This document shows positions 44,744 to 57,796 of a DNA stretch of 64,000 nucleotides, one piece after another. Position 1 is the first letter of the stretch, and every line of letters begins with the position of its first letter. The DNA is from Marasmius tenuissimus. Taxonomy: Eukaryota; Basidiomycota; Agaricomycetes; Agaricales; Marasmiaceae. The translations under genes and the position numbers were made by a program. The stretch spans positions 1,550,001 through 1,614,000 of the forward strand of contig JAQOTA010000071.1 in NCBI GenBank assembly GCA_029532415.1, read 5' to 3'. The notes beneath the pieces were generated by a model. That model saw nothing but the letters and a program-made list of their open reading frames with translations, was not told the origin of the DNA and ran no database searches.

Positions 44744-45932
44744 TCATCTCTCGAACTGGGAAGATGTTCCACCAAACTTCTGTTTCGCAGACTGCTTGGC
44801 GGTATTATTGAGAATACGAGCACGAAGACTGGCGACGCCAGACGAGCGCGACGAAGATGCGTGCGTGCGACTACCTGACAGCGATGTAATAGACGATACA
44901 ACAGGTGGCAACTTGCGTCTTTGATTTTCGAGGGTTAACTTCTCCTGACGCGCTTTGTTCCATTGGTCCTTTGCCTCCTTTAACGCCTTTTCGTCGTCTT
45001 CAGCCAGTTTTAGAGTTGTGGGGAGTGCGTATCGATCCTTAAATTGAACGTCCGCTTTCTCTTTCTCCACACGAATCTTCTTGTCTTGCCTGAACTGTTT
45101 CCGAACTTTCTGGGATAGAGCGTAGGGGTCTGAATTGCATTGCTCCGAAACGTCCATGAGAGATTCTAGACGGGGAACTTGGACATTCTTATGGTGGTTC
45201 TGAGCATCCGTGGACTTTTCCAAGGCAGCGAGGGGGTCCGCGTTCTCTGGTTTGCCGTCGGTATCTATACATATCCTATCAGCACCGTAGGACAGGGACA
45301 ACCTACTGGAGTGACTTACCGTGTACAGCGAACCCTCCGTTCTCCTCTGGATTCCATTCCTCGTCCTTCTGCCTCGCTCCTGACACGACAACATAACGCG
45401 TGTTCTGATTGCGAGCATTAGCCAAGTTCAGCACGAGACAGTTGTAGTCAAAGACTCACCTTGGGATCCGTTTGGATTTCAAACCAGCCAGAGCAGAGAT
45501 GGCATTTACATCGAAAAGAGAATATTGGCGTCGAGTAATAGTTCCCTATCTTCTTCTTTTCTGCGTTGTAGCGCACGCCCATTCCGATGTGGTTGTCACA
45601 CGTCCCACTAAGAGAGTTGGCGTGAGTTCTGGACGCCGAAGCATTTGGAGGAGAGAATACGCACCACCAAATATTAAAGGGAAGTTCAAACCGAGTAATG
45701 AGAATGCCCTGGTCAATCTTTCGAGCTCTGTCGCCCAATGCGTGCTTGCCTATTGAATTGCGGTCATTATACAATCCGGGAGGAGATGCTGTTACCAACC
45801 TCTGTAAGAGTTGAGACTGCCATGCTTCTCTCCATCGTAGTCAGGCGGATAGTATTTGTTGAATCCTAGAGCGAGATAAATCAGTAACGATAAAATTATT
45901 GAAGTAGAAACCCGAACTCGCGTACCCTGCAT
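44744..45932 (-). CDS. Splicing factor Saf4/CCDC130 (Yju2-like, DUF572)
   Basis: CCDC130-type proteins associate with the spliceosome at the catalytic steps. Exon 1 is only 7 nt (ATGCAGG); with the next exon it gives [20 protein letters not shown]. Then [67 protein letters not shown] and [17 protein letters not shown] follow. The four Cys of two CxxC pairs form the family zinc site. The C-terminal part is a charged coiled coil ([39 protein letters not shown]) and a Ser-rich tail ending [11 protein letters not shown]. It is divergent from eIF2alpha, with 144 bp between start codons. Confidence 0.92.
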
Positions 45933-46076
45933 GATGACGGTGAGAGGAAGAGTCGATGGTGGCGGTGCAATTCAGGTGCAATTGCCCTGATCAGGCAGGC
46001 AAAGAATTCTGACTCGTTGCCCTCACCTTTGTCCTCCAAATCGACTCACATCGTCCCCAATCGTCTGCCCCTAACG

Positions 46077-47399
46077 ATGCGGTACTACGAACAAAAATAC
46101 CCAGAAGTAGATGAGCTTGTCATGGTGCAAGTTCGTCAGATCGCGGAGATGGGAGCCTACGTTAAACTGGTACACTTTTTTCCCAGTTCTCATCTGTGAT
46201 TCATTGAATCAACAATTTTCAGCTAGAATACGACAACACTGAGGGGATGATTCTCCTCTCCGAACTTTCGAGGAGACGTATAAGATCCGTTCAAAAGCTC
46301 ATTCGTGTGGGGAGAAATGAGGTTGTCGTTGTGTTGCGTGTTGATAAAGAAAAGGGTACGTCCAGAATAGTTATCTACTTGGAATCACCTTGATTCACTC
46401 AAAATGAAGGGTATATCGATCTCTCAAAACGACGAGTCTCTCCTGAAGACATAACGAAGTGTGAAGAGCGATACATGAAATCGAAAACTGTCGCGTCCAT
46501 CTTACGCCATGTCGCGTCCAAGATCACGACCACCTCCGTCGATGAAGAGCCACAAGTAGATACTAGCTCACAGCCATCTGAATCGCAAGAAAAGGAGACC
46601 AAACGATCCCGGCGAGCACGGAAAGAGGCTCAGGAAGACGACCTGGGCGACGAAACGAATCCTTACTCCTCACAAAACGACGAGGAGAAGCTGGAAATGC
46701 TGTACGAAAAGATTGCTTGGCCGCTAGGCAAGACCTATGGCCACCCCTACGATGCCTTCAAACTTATCCTGACGTACGTTGGTTTTTACTTAGCTTGGAA
46801 GTGCATTATATCTCAATGACAATCTCAGGGAGCCGGAGACTGCCTTCTCAACCCTTGACGTGAAGATTTCTGAGTCGATCAAGTCGGTCCTGACAGCGAC
46901 CATCGCTCGTCGGTTGACTCCTCAGCCCATCAAGCTTCGTGCCGATATTGAGGTGACTTGCTATACTCCTGCTGGTATCGACGCGATCAAGAAGGCTCTC
47001 CGGGCTGGCGAGAAGCAAAGCAGTGAAGCGGTTCCTATCAAAGTGAAGCTTGTGGCCCCTCCTCTCTACGTCCTCAGCACGAACGCCACGGACAAGGTAT
47101 GCATTATAAATAGCGAGTTCTCTACCTCGAATCTTACTCCCATTGTAGTATGCTGCTGTCGATCGGCTCGAACGGGCGATAGAGTCAATACAAGGTACTA
47201 TCGAGGAAGAAGGAGGATCTCTGGTCGTCAAGATGAAGGTGAGCTATCCAGTCAAGTGAAAGTTGGTGTAGCACTGACTCGTTCGAACTCACAGCCCAAA
47301 GCAGTTTCCGAGACGGACGAACAGGACCTCGCCCAACTTATGGCAAAGGCAGGCCAAGAAAACGCAGAGGTGTCAGGAGACGAGGACGAGGAGGAGTAG
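46077..47399 (+). CDS. SUI2: Translation initiation factor eIF2 subunit alpha
   Basis: The regulatory subunit of eIF2, which delivers Met-tRNAi to the 40S. The S1/OB domain reads [40 protein letters not shown] and [20 protein letters not shown]; the phosphorylatable serine of stress kinases (Ser51 in other species) is at about residue 47. [20 protein letters not shown] and [10 protein letters not shown] follow. About 55 hydrophilic residues ([20 protein letters not shown] and flanks) then interrupt the region that in other eukaryotes runs directly into the helical domain, here resumed at [20 protein letters not shown]. The alpha-beta domain ([33 protein letters not shown]) and the acidic tail [10 protein letters not shown] are normal. 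The exon joints checked are in phase. Confidence 0.95.
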
Positions 47400-47837
47400 A
47401 TGTCGCGCTGTTGCACTCACAATGTATCCAGTACCTCAATGGACTGAATCTACTTGGAGGGGACGCAAGTTGTAGTCAGAGCGACCTCCGCTACTGCAAA
47501 GGTTTTCAGATCGCTTCAGGGCTGTTCAGTTTTACTTGAAGGACGACCGTTGGACTCGATACCACTCTTCTTCACAACCATTCGTGCCTTTCAAAGCCAT
47601 GCACACAAGTATGGACGTTAATACTATAGTAGCATTTTAACACGAAACAAACGGTCCATGCGATGGGGAGAAAAAAGACAGACAACGGTTTTGAATAGTT
47701 GTCAAAGACAATGGAAGAAATGGGACTACATAACACGCCTCAGTTTCTTCCGTAAGGGTCCAACTTCCTGAGGTCACCACCTATCTCTGTCGTGCCCTAG
47801 TATCACCACATATACCCACACCTTCACCCTCCGAGCT
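47400..47837. other. Intergenic, convergent 3' ends
   Basis: 438 bases after eIF2alpha. No coding sequence or repeat recognised. Confidence 0.45.
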
Positions 47838-49067
47838 CTATACTTCAGCTTTGGCTTGATCACCACCCTCGATAAGGTCCTCGACGACGTCGTCACTGTC
47901 AGGATAGCGGGGTAATTCCTGCGTTTGACAAAGGCAGCGAAGGATGTGCGAGACAAGCCGTTTCACGTGCTCGGGCTTCACAGCGAGTTGGGTATCATGG
48001 TCGCCACCAAAGCAACATGGTAGCTCTTCCGGCAATTTGAGACCACACTGACGCCTGGCGACTTCCAGAGAATCAGGAGAGTGATAGAAATGCCTTGCGC
48101 TGAGATTCATGCGCTGGGCGAGTTCTTCATACTGGGGATCGCCCATACCCTCTCCGAATTCTATACGCCAGTTCATAAGCACTTGGCCGCAAGACTCGGA
48201 GGGTGATTGTACCCAGTGTTCAACAAGCCCCGTCTCGTCCTCAACATCGAACTCGATGTAAAAGACACTGAGTGTCTGTTTGAGCTGCATGAGCAAGGAC
48301 GGTAAAGATGGAAAGGGAACATACATTGAAGTTGTGGTCAAACCAGTCTTTGACAACGAGAGCGTGTTGACCAGCGTACTTCGTCGCTCCAACCTGGACG
48401 ACTACGGACGGAATCTCGATGAAGGTCCGCTTTGGTGGATAGAAAGACGCATCAGGCTGCTTGCCCTTGTGTTCTCCAGTCGGTATCGTAACCTCAAAGA
48501 CTAGTATGTGACAAGTGTCAGTGTGGCCTTGTATACAAGACAAGGACCAAGCATTTATGCGCGCAGCCTAACCCTTCCAATAACTGATAGAAGCCTTTCT
48601 TGGGAAACGCATCTATGAAGATGTTCTCGAGCATGATCCGAATTCCTTCGGCGCATATTATGGTGTGAGTGGCAGGAATCCTGATGAACACTTCAGTCAT
48701 GATAGCGTGCTTGATGTACGAGATTCTAGCGGCAAGAATGGTCAATGGGTTCAGGCTGTAGATGGGGACTACAGTTTACCGGACGCCTCGCCCGAATCGT
48801 GCTTGGGATTCAGAGAAAAAAGCATCTAACTCCGACGAGAGGATTTGAAAGGAGAAGTTGACGTCGAAATGGTTTATCTCGCTTGGATGTGGCTCTGCGA
48901 CCTTCTCGATTGCCTGTTCAACGGTCAAGGGACTAAAAATCGAGTATTGAAATGATAAAAAGAATTGACAAAAGTCCCGCACGCCTATCAGACACTTGCA
49001 GTCGCTGAATCACTGTTTGGAGAGAAGTGACTAATGGTGAATCGAATTTGTATGAATTCGTGGACAT
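47838..49067 (-). CDS. Unrecognised multi-exon gene
   Basis: I do not recognise this protein. Protein-like segments in order are MSTNSYKFDSPLVTSLQTVI (ATG at 49067), EKVAEPHPSEINHFDVNFSF, MTEVFIRIPATHTIICAEGI, RIMLENIFIDAFPKKGFYQL, VFEVTIPTGEHKGKQPDASF, YPPKRTFIEIPSVVVQVGAT, LSVFYIEFDVEDETGLVEHW and KPEHVKRLVSHILRCL, ending GGDQAKAEV. At least five exons are implied. Two joints (near 48960 and 48560) do not keep frame with the best splice sites, so either I have the wrong sites or the gene carries lesions. It diverges from RPN7, with 152 bp between start codons. Confidence 0.5.
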
Positions 49068-49219
49068 GGTGGAACAAAGTCAGAATCTGAACAGAAGTGG
49101 CACTCGTAAGCCCCTAATCAACTGCCGGGGACTCCGGTCCAAGTGAGACAGCTCCGACAAACACGACCACATTTGTCTGACGCGTCCTCGCCTGAGTTAC
49201 ACTTACATTCACTACCGCC

Positions 49220-50661
49220 ATGGCCGACGATATCGTTCTCCCAATTCCCAACCTCTCCGTCGCCCAAAACGTATTCATTCTCTCTACCCCTTCCCTAAGC
49301 AGGCTACATGACGAGGCCCGAGAAAAGGCTCTCAAAGCCATAAAGGAAGACGGTGTGTATTACCCACTCAGCGCTCAACCATACGCTAGACTGACCGTTG
49401 CGCGAGGACAGAAATGGCGCCTTACTACACGGCTGTCAACTCCTATAACAAATCCGTTCTTCCTATCGATTCAAAGTTACTGTCTTCTCTGCAAGAATCC
49501 AATGCAGCAACTCTGAAATCATTAGACGAAACTCTGGCCTCCGCGGAAGCAACAGAGGGCGAATCGGAGATTTCTGACGCTCTCAAGGCTCGAGCAAACT
49601 TCTTGACACGCATTGGGGAGAAGGACAAAGCTGTCGATGCGCAAAAGCTGGCGCTGGAAAAGACTCCCGGTCTGGGAAGTCGGATCGACATTGTGTTGAC
49701 TCTCGTGCGGATTGGCTTCTTTTGGAATGACGAAGCTTTGACTGTCTGGGGCTTGGAGAAGGCGGAGAAGTAAGTGATACATACGTTTCTTGGCATTCGT
49801 CAGTCTTACAGTTTCTAAAATAGGTTGATCGAGGAAGGTGGCGATTGGGATCGTCGGAATCGGCTCAAGGTGTATCAAGGCCTCCATCTTCTGTCCATAC
49901 GGCAATTCAAGCGCGCGGGTGAACTCCTGTTGGATGCGCTTTCGACCTTTACAGCAGTTGAATTATTGGAATACAACGACTTTGTTTCTCTGACCGTCCT
50001 CGCCGGCACCTTGACGCTAAACAGAGTGGACCTGAAGAAGAAGGTGACTTAGAACAACAATATCTTCCCGTTCCCACTGTCTGACTGCTTCATCTAGTTG
50101 ATCAGTGCTCCGGAAGTCAACTCAGCTTTACCAGAGCTCCCCATCCTCGGCGACCTGGTGAAAAATCTCTATGAATGTCACTACGACAAGTTCTTCCGAG
50201 CCCTAGGTGAGCCAAAGCACTCTTCATGGTCTCTTCCTATCTCACATCGATAAACAGCGACGGTCGAACAAACACTTCTTCTCCCCTCAAGAATTCTATC
50301 ACCGCATGCACGATTCTACGTGAGGGAGATGCGGATCTTGGCCTATGCTCAACTACTCGAGAGCTATCGAAGCTTGACCCTCGAGAGTCTTGGTCAAGCG
50401 TTCGGTGTGAGCGTCGAATTTGTTGACAAGTGCGTTTTGTTTCGTTCGCCCCTTCGTTTTCTTACAGTGCCTCCTAGCGAGCTCTCTCATTTCATCTCAA
50501 CTGGTCGACTTCACGCATCGATAGACAAGGTGCATGGCGTCGTTGAGACGACGAAAACATCTGAGGCGTGGGGCAAGAAGACGCTTCAATTTGAGCAGGT
50601 CATACGGCAGGGAGATGTGTTACTGAACGAGATACAACGTTTGAGCAAAGTACTGTATTAG
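49220..50661 (+). CDS. RPN7: 26S proteasome lid subunit RPN7/PSMD6
   Basis: Rpn7 is a PCI-domain subunit of the proteasome lid. Eight or so exons join to about 380 residues. Segments in order: [20 protein letters not shown], helical N-terminal repeats ([40 protein letters not shown]), and the well-conserved [40 protein letters not shown] and [19 protein letters not shown]. The PCI winged helix is [40 protein letters not shown] and [18 protein letters not shown]. The C-terminal helix ends [12 protein letters not shown]. The length agrees with the family. It converges with ELP3, with 186 bp between stops. Confidence 0.94.
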
Positions 50662-50847
50662 ATATGTATACTAACAATGCGTAATACTTTTCGACGCGCT
50701 CTATCGAAGATGAATGGTAGATTGTACACTCTTACTTGTCTTCGCCTTTCCGTATATGGGGCTCAGCAAACGTAGCGTCAGGGCGCTCTGGACCCTGGTG
50801 CTGACCAGAGACGCCAGTCCGTCATCGATGAATAGGCATGGAGGTTA

Positions 50848-53121
<2,274 letters not shown>

Positions 53122-53438
53122 TGCTCAACCTGGGCTTTCAGTCTATTCCAAACGTCCTTAGGATTCGTAGGCCAAGTTGAGTAGATAAATGCACGAAGGG
53201 TATTTTAAGGCAGATGGAGGTTGTGAAGAGACTTGACTCGAGAAAGTAGCGCCCGGCATACAAAATTGCCAGGCTACCTGGCTAATTGCTTGAATCGCTC
53301 AGAACAGTTACTCAAACAAGGGCATTCATAATTATCGTGTTCAAGTCTAAATGATCCACAAAACTGTAGCATAGGTACATGCAATGGATAGCAATGTGAT
53401 TAGGTATCGCCTACAATAACAACATGTCATGAAAAGGT
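53122..53438. other. Intergenic, between ELP3 start and citrate synthase stop
   Basis: 317 bases holding the 3' end of citrate synthase and the ELP3 promoter. No specific motif recognised. Confidence 0.45.
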
Positions 53439-55231
53439 CTATTGCTTGTTAGCAAACATTTTGTTGATGGCCTCAGTGGAGTACGACTTGGGGCGTTCGA
53501 GAGCTGAAAGGGATGGTCAGCTGATGATGTTACGGAACGTGAAGTTATAGGACACTTACGAGCACCAAGGGCACGGTCCCAAATGAGCTGAGCAGCGACA
53601 CCGAATGCACGGGAAACACCGAAGAGGACGGTGTAGTAGTTCATCTGGTCAAGACCGTAGTAGGTAAGGAGAACACCAGAGTGAGCATCGACGTTGGGCC
53701 AGGGGTTCTTGGCTTTGCCAGCCTATAAGCACAAGACAGTTAGAAAAGCAAAAGCAGCGAGAGTGAATCGGGAATCCCACCTCAAGCAGAATGTCAGGAA
53801 CGATGTTGTAAATTTGTCCAACCAACTTGAACATGGGGTCGTCGGGGAGGTGCTTGAGAGCAAATTCACGCTGAGCAGTGTAACGAGGGTCGGTCTTCCT
53901 CAAGACAGCGTGTCCGTAACCAGGAACGACCTGTCCACCCTTGAGTGTCGACCAGACGTACTCCTTGACAGCCTCGTCGCTGGCATTTTCACCAATCTTG
54001 GACTGCATCTTGCGCAGCCAGAGCAAGACTTCTTGGTTGGCGAGACCGTGAAGAGGTCCAGCAAGACCGTTGAGGGAGGCGGAGAAGGCGAGGAAAGGAT
54101 CCGAGAGAGCAGAACCAACGAGCTTGCCAGTGTGAGCAGAGACGTTACCGCCCTCATGGTCACTGTGGATGGTGATGTAGAGACGGAGGAGCTCGACGAA
54201 ACCGGCGTTGTCGCCAAATCCAAGGAGGGTGGCAAGGTTGTGGGAATAGTCCTTGCTGGCGTCAATAGCAGGGAGTTTACCGTCACCGTAGACATTGCGG
54301 AAAATCCGACCGGCGATATTCGGCAATTTAGCAATCCTGTAAAGCGATTCGATGAGTCCTATTGTTGCGATATAAATAACTCGTACAAGTCCATGCAGTC
54401 CTCAAAGGTAGGACCCCAGTAGTCCTTCTTGTTAATGCCTTCCTGGTAGGCTTTGGCGAAGGCGGAATCATGGTTGAGCTGCGATATACAAATGACAAGA
54501 AGTCAATAGACGATCATAAGAGGAATCGCATTTGTTACGCACCGCGGTGACAGCCAAGCTGAACTGACTCATGGGGTGAAGGGTAGGTGGGCATCGGTCA
54601 ATCAACTCCTCAACGAACTCGGGGATAGCAGCACGGGCAGCCCAGTCCTTGGAAAGCTCGGTGACCTGCTCCTGGGTGGGGACCTCACCGGTGACAAGGA
54701 GCCAGAAGAGGGCTTCAGGAAGGGGTTCGCTACCACCGGGTGCTGTAGGGAGACGCTCCTTGCATTCAGGAATGCTGAGACCACGGAACCGGATACCCTC
54801 ATCGGCGTCGAGAACGGAGCCGTCCCAAATGAGGGCAGGGAGACCTCGCATACCACTGAGGAAGGGTGTGAGTTATAGCTAATAGAATGACACTATGGTC
54901 AACTCACCCGTAAAGTTGGTCGACGAGGACTGGTCCGAATGCTTTTTTGCCATGCTCAGCACGGGCGGCTTTCACCTGAGATATGTTCAATGAATGGTAC
55001 GCTGAAGAGACAGAGATAGACCGACGGTTTCCATCTGCTTGGGGATGAGCTGGGCGACGCGTTCTTTAAGAGTGACATTTTTGGGTGCCGACGAGGAGAA
55101 ACGCGCGGTCCGTGCCCAAGCGGCCCTAGAGAAACGCGACTGAGATAAAATGAGTAGCATGAGCACTATTGTCAACGATGAGGAGAGGGTATTCGGCAAC
55201 ATACAGAGCGACCAAACGACGCAGACAACAT
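53439..55231 (-). CDS. CIT1: Mitochondrial citrate synthase
   Basis: Citrate synthase condenses acetyl-CoA with oxaloacetate in the mitochondrial matrix. The first 9 codons (MLSASFGRS) plus [20 protein letters not shown] form an amphipathic, Arg-rich targeting peptide without acidic residues. The mature protein has [94 protein letters not shown], and the active-site pieces [20 protein letters not shown] (His), [20 protein letters not shown] (His) and [18 protein letters not shown] (Asp). It ends [10 protein letters not shown]. Introns are in phase. Divergent from TRM8, with 268 bp between start codons. Confidence 0.96.
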
Positions 55232-55499
55232 AACGGACGATGACGGTGATGGGGGAGGGTGAAAGGGAGATGGAAGCTTTACGGTTCTCTCCGCGAAAAA
55301 TGGCGATACTTTTTTAAGCGTTCCATCACGTGATTGAAACGCGGTCTAACGTTAACGCTCACCCCAGCCGAACGACTGCCTTTTTGCCTGTCAACACGGC
55401 CCTAAAAGGCCCCAATCCTCTTCAAAGTTGACCCTACGAGGACCCACAAGGCAAAGGCTGTCTGACTCAGTTTCAAGCCCTCCAGGAGACAGCAGGACG

Positions 55500-56394
<895 letters not shown>

Positions 56395-57796
56395 CATCTC
56401 GTGCAGTAGCTGATCTTGCCAAGCTACAGCTCTTTTTATTCTCCCGTTGTGAGTTGTTTTGGGCCCTCCCTCATTCAGTGAATCAGTTTGTTCGTCGCCA
56501 CAAGCGTCGTCTTCATGTATGATGGCTCCAAGAACCGGCAGGTCAAGGAACGACCGCAAATCGAGCACGTGCACCGAAAGCCTGAGCCTTGAGGTCATCT
56601 CATATTTGACCCTAAGCCCATAGTCGCCTCCAAAGCCAGGCTCCTTCCCACCCGTCCTTGGGGGCAGCAAAAAAATAGCCTGGTTCACAGATTTCAAGCA
56701 TTACGTCATACATCAAACTGTTCGGCAATTTCCCTCAGATAAACACAAGTCCATATTTCTCAGACTGAGCATTGCGATTTTTTTTGTTAGCCCCAAGGAC
56801 GGATGGGAAGGAGCCTGCTCCAAAGTTCCTTCTGCGCTTTTTGCTATATCATCCACCCTGACACCATTTCCCACCCCTTTGCATTGTTTGCAACCCTCAG
56901 GCACGCTCCCCGCTCCGCTACACTCCGGCATCCGTTTCACCAGTCCGGAAAACAACCTTTGCGACCATTCCCTTCTAATGATAGGAACATCCCTGATGGC
57001 ATGTATGGTGAACCGCAAAGCCTTACCCTGGTCGGAGAGGGCTGGAATGTCCAGTAACTGCAAGCCTGGGGTGAACCACAATCAAGGAAGGCTGCCAGAC
57101 GCGTCACAATGTCATCCGGAGGCGTGATACGTTCGTTCTCTAACTTGCAGCAGTAACTACATTTGCCCTCGCTCATGCCGACTCCCGCAGTGATGCGCCG
57201 GGCAGTCGGTGATGGTACTCAGAACTCAGTGAGAGTGAGTGTTCGACTCGATGGGTAGGGCATCCCAATGGCGGCATTTTTATTCAACCTCGCTTTCACC
57301 GTCGATCACACATTGATCCTGAATATGGTCGACATCATGGTTCGTGTCGCCCACAGCAACATGCGGTCCTCACGGAGGACAGCAATTGAACGGAAAGAGC
57401 GACGGTGCCAACGTTCCAGTCTTCGCCTCGGGACGACTGGCGTCCTGATTGCCGGAGCACGCTGAGGAACACCCCTGTACCTTGGTCCCTGCGTACCTTC
57501 TCCGAGTCCCGTTGATCAGCCATTCGCATACTCGAAACCGAAACAGCAATCTCATCGGAAAAATTCTTTCTCTGCCGTGGGAAACGGTGATATGACAGCC
57601 TTTGACAGGCTCAATGTCATTGTATTCTCCACGCCATCTCTCACAACGACCACCGTCACCATCATCACTACCTATCTCTCGACCGCTGTTTCTTCCGTCG
57701 TCCTAAATCTTGCTTTTCCCCTCCCCATCTTACGCCTCACGCTGAACGAGAGGGGGTGAAATCTTCTCGGCTGCGCACAACGACCCACAGTGGGCT
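56395..57796. other. Intergenic, 1.4 kb upstream of the NACHT gene
   Basis: No gene is supported. Several open frames on both strands (for example around 56713-57176 and 57268-57465) overlap one another and lack motifs. The last 150 bases are rich in CTC/ACC pyrimidine runs, as in a promoter or leader. Confidence 0.4.

Noticed and set aside
53694..54422. 242-codon plus-strand open frame inside citrate synthase
   Set aside because: Antisense shadow of a conserved exon with strong codon bias; no family resemblance.
56713..57176. Overlapping Cys-containing minus-strand frames
   Set aside because: Two frames compete over the same bases and neither shows a family pattern; the cysteines have no consistent spacing.
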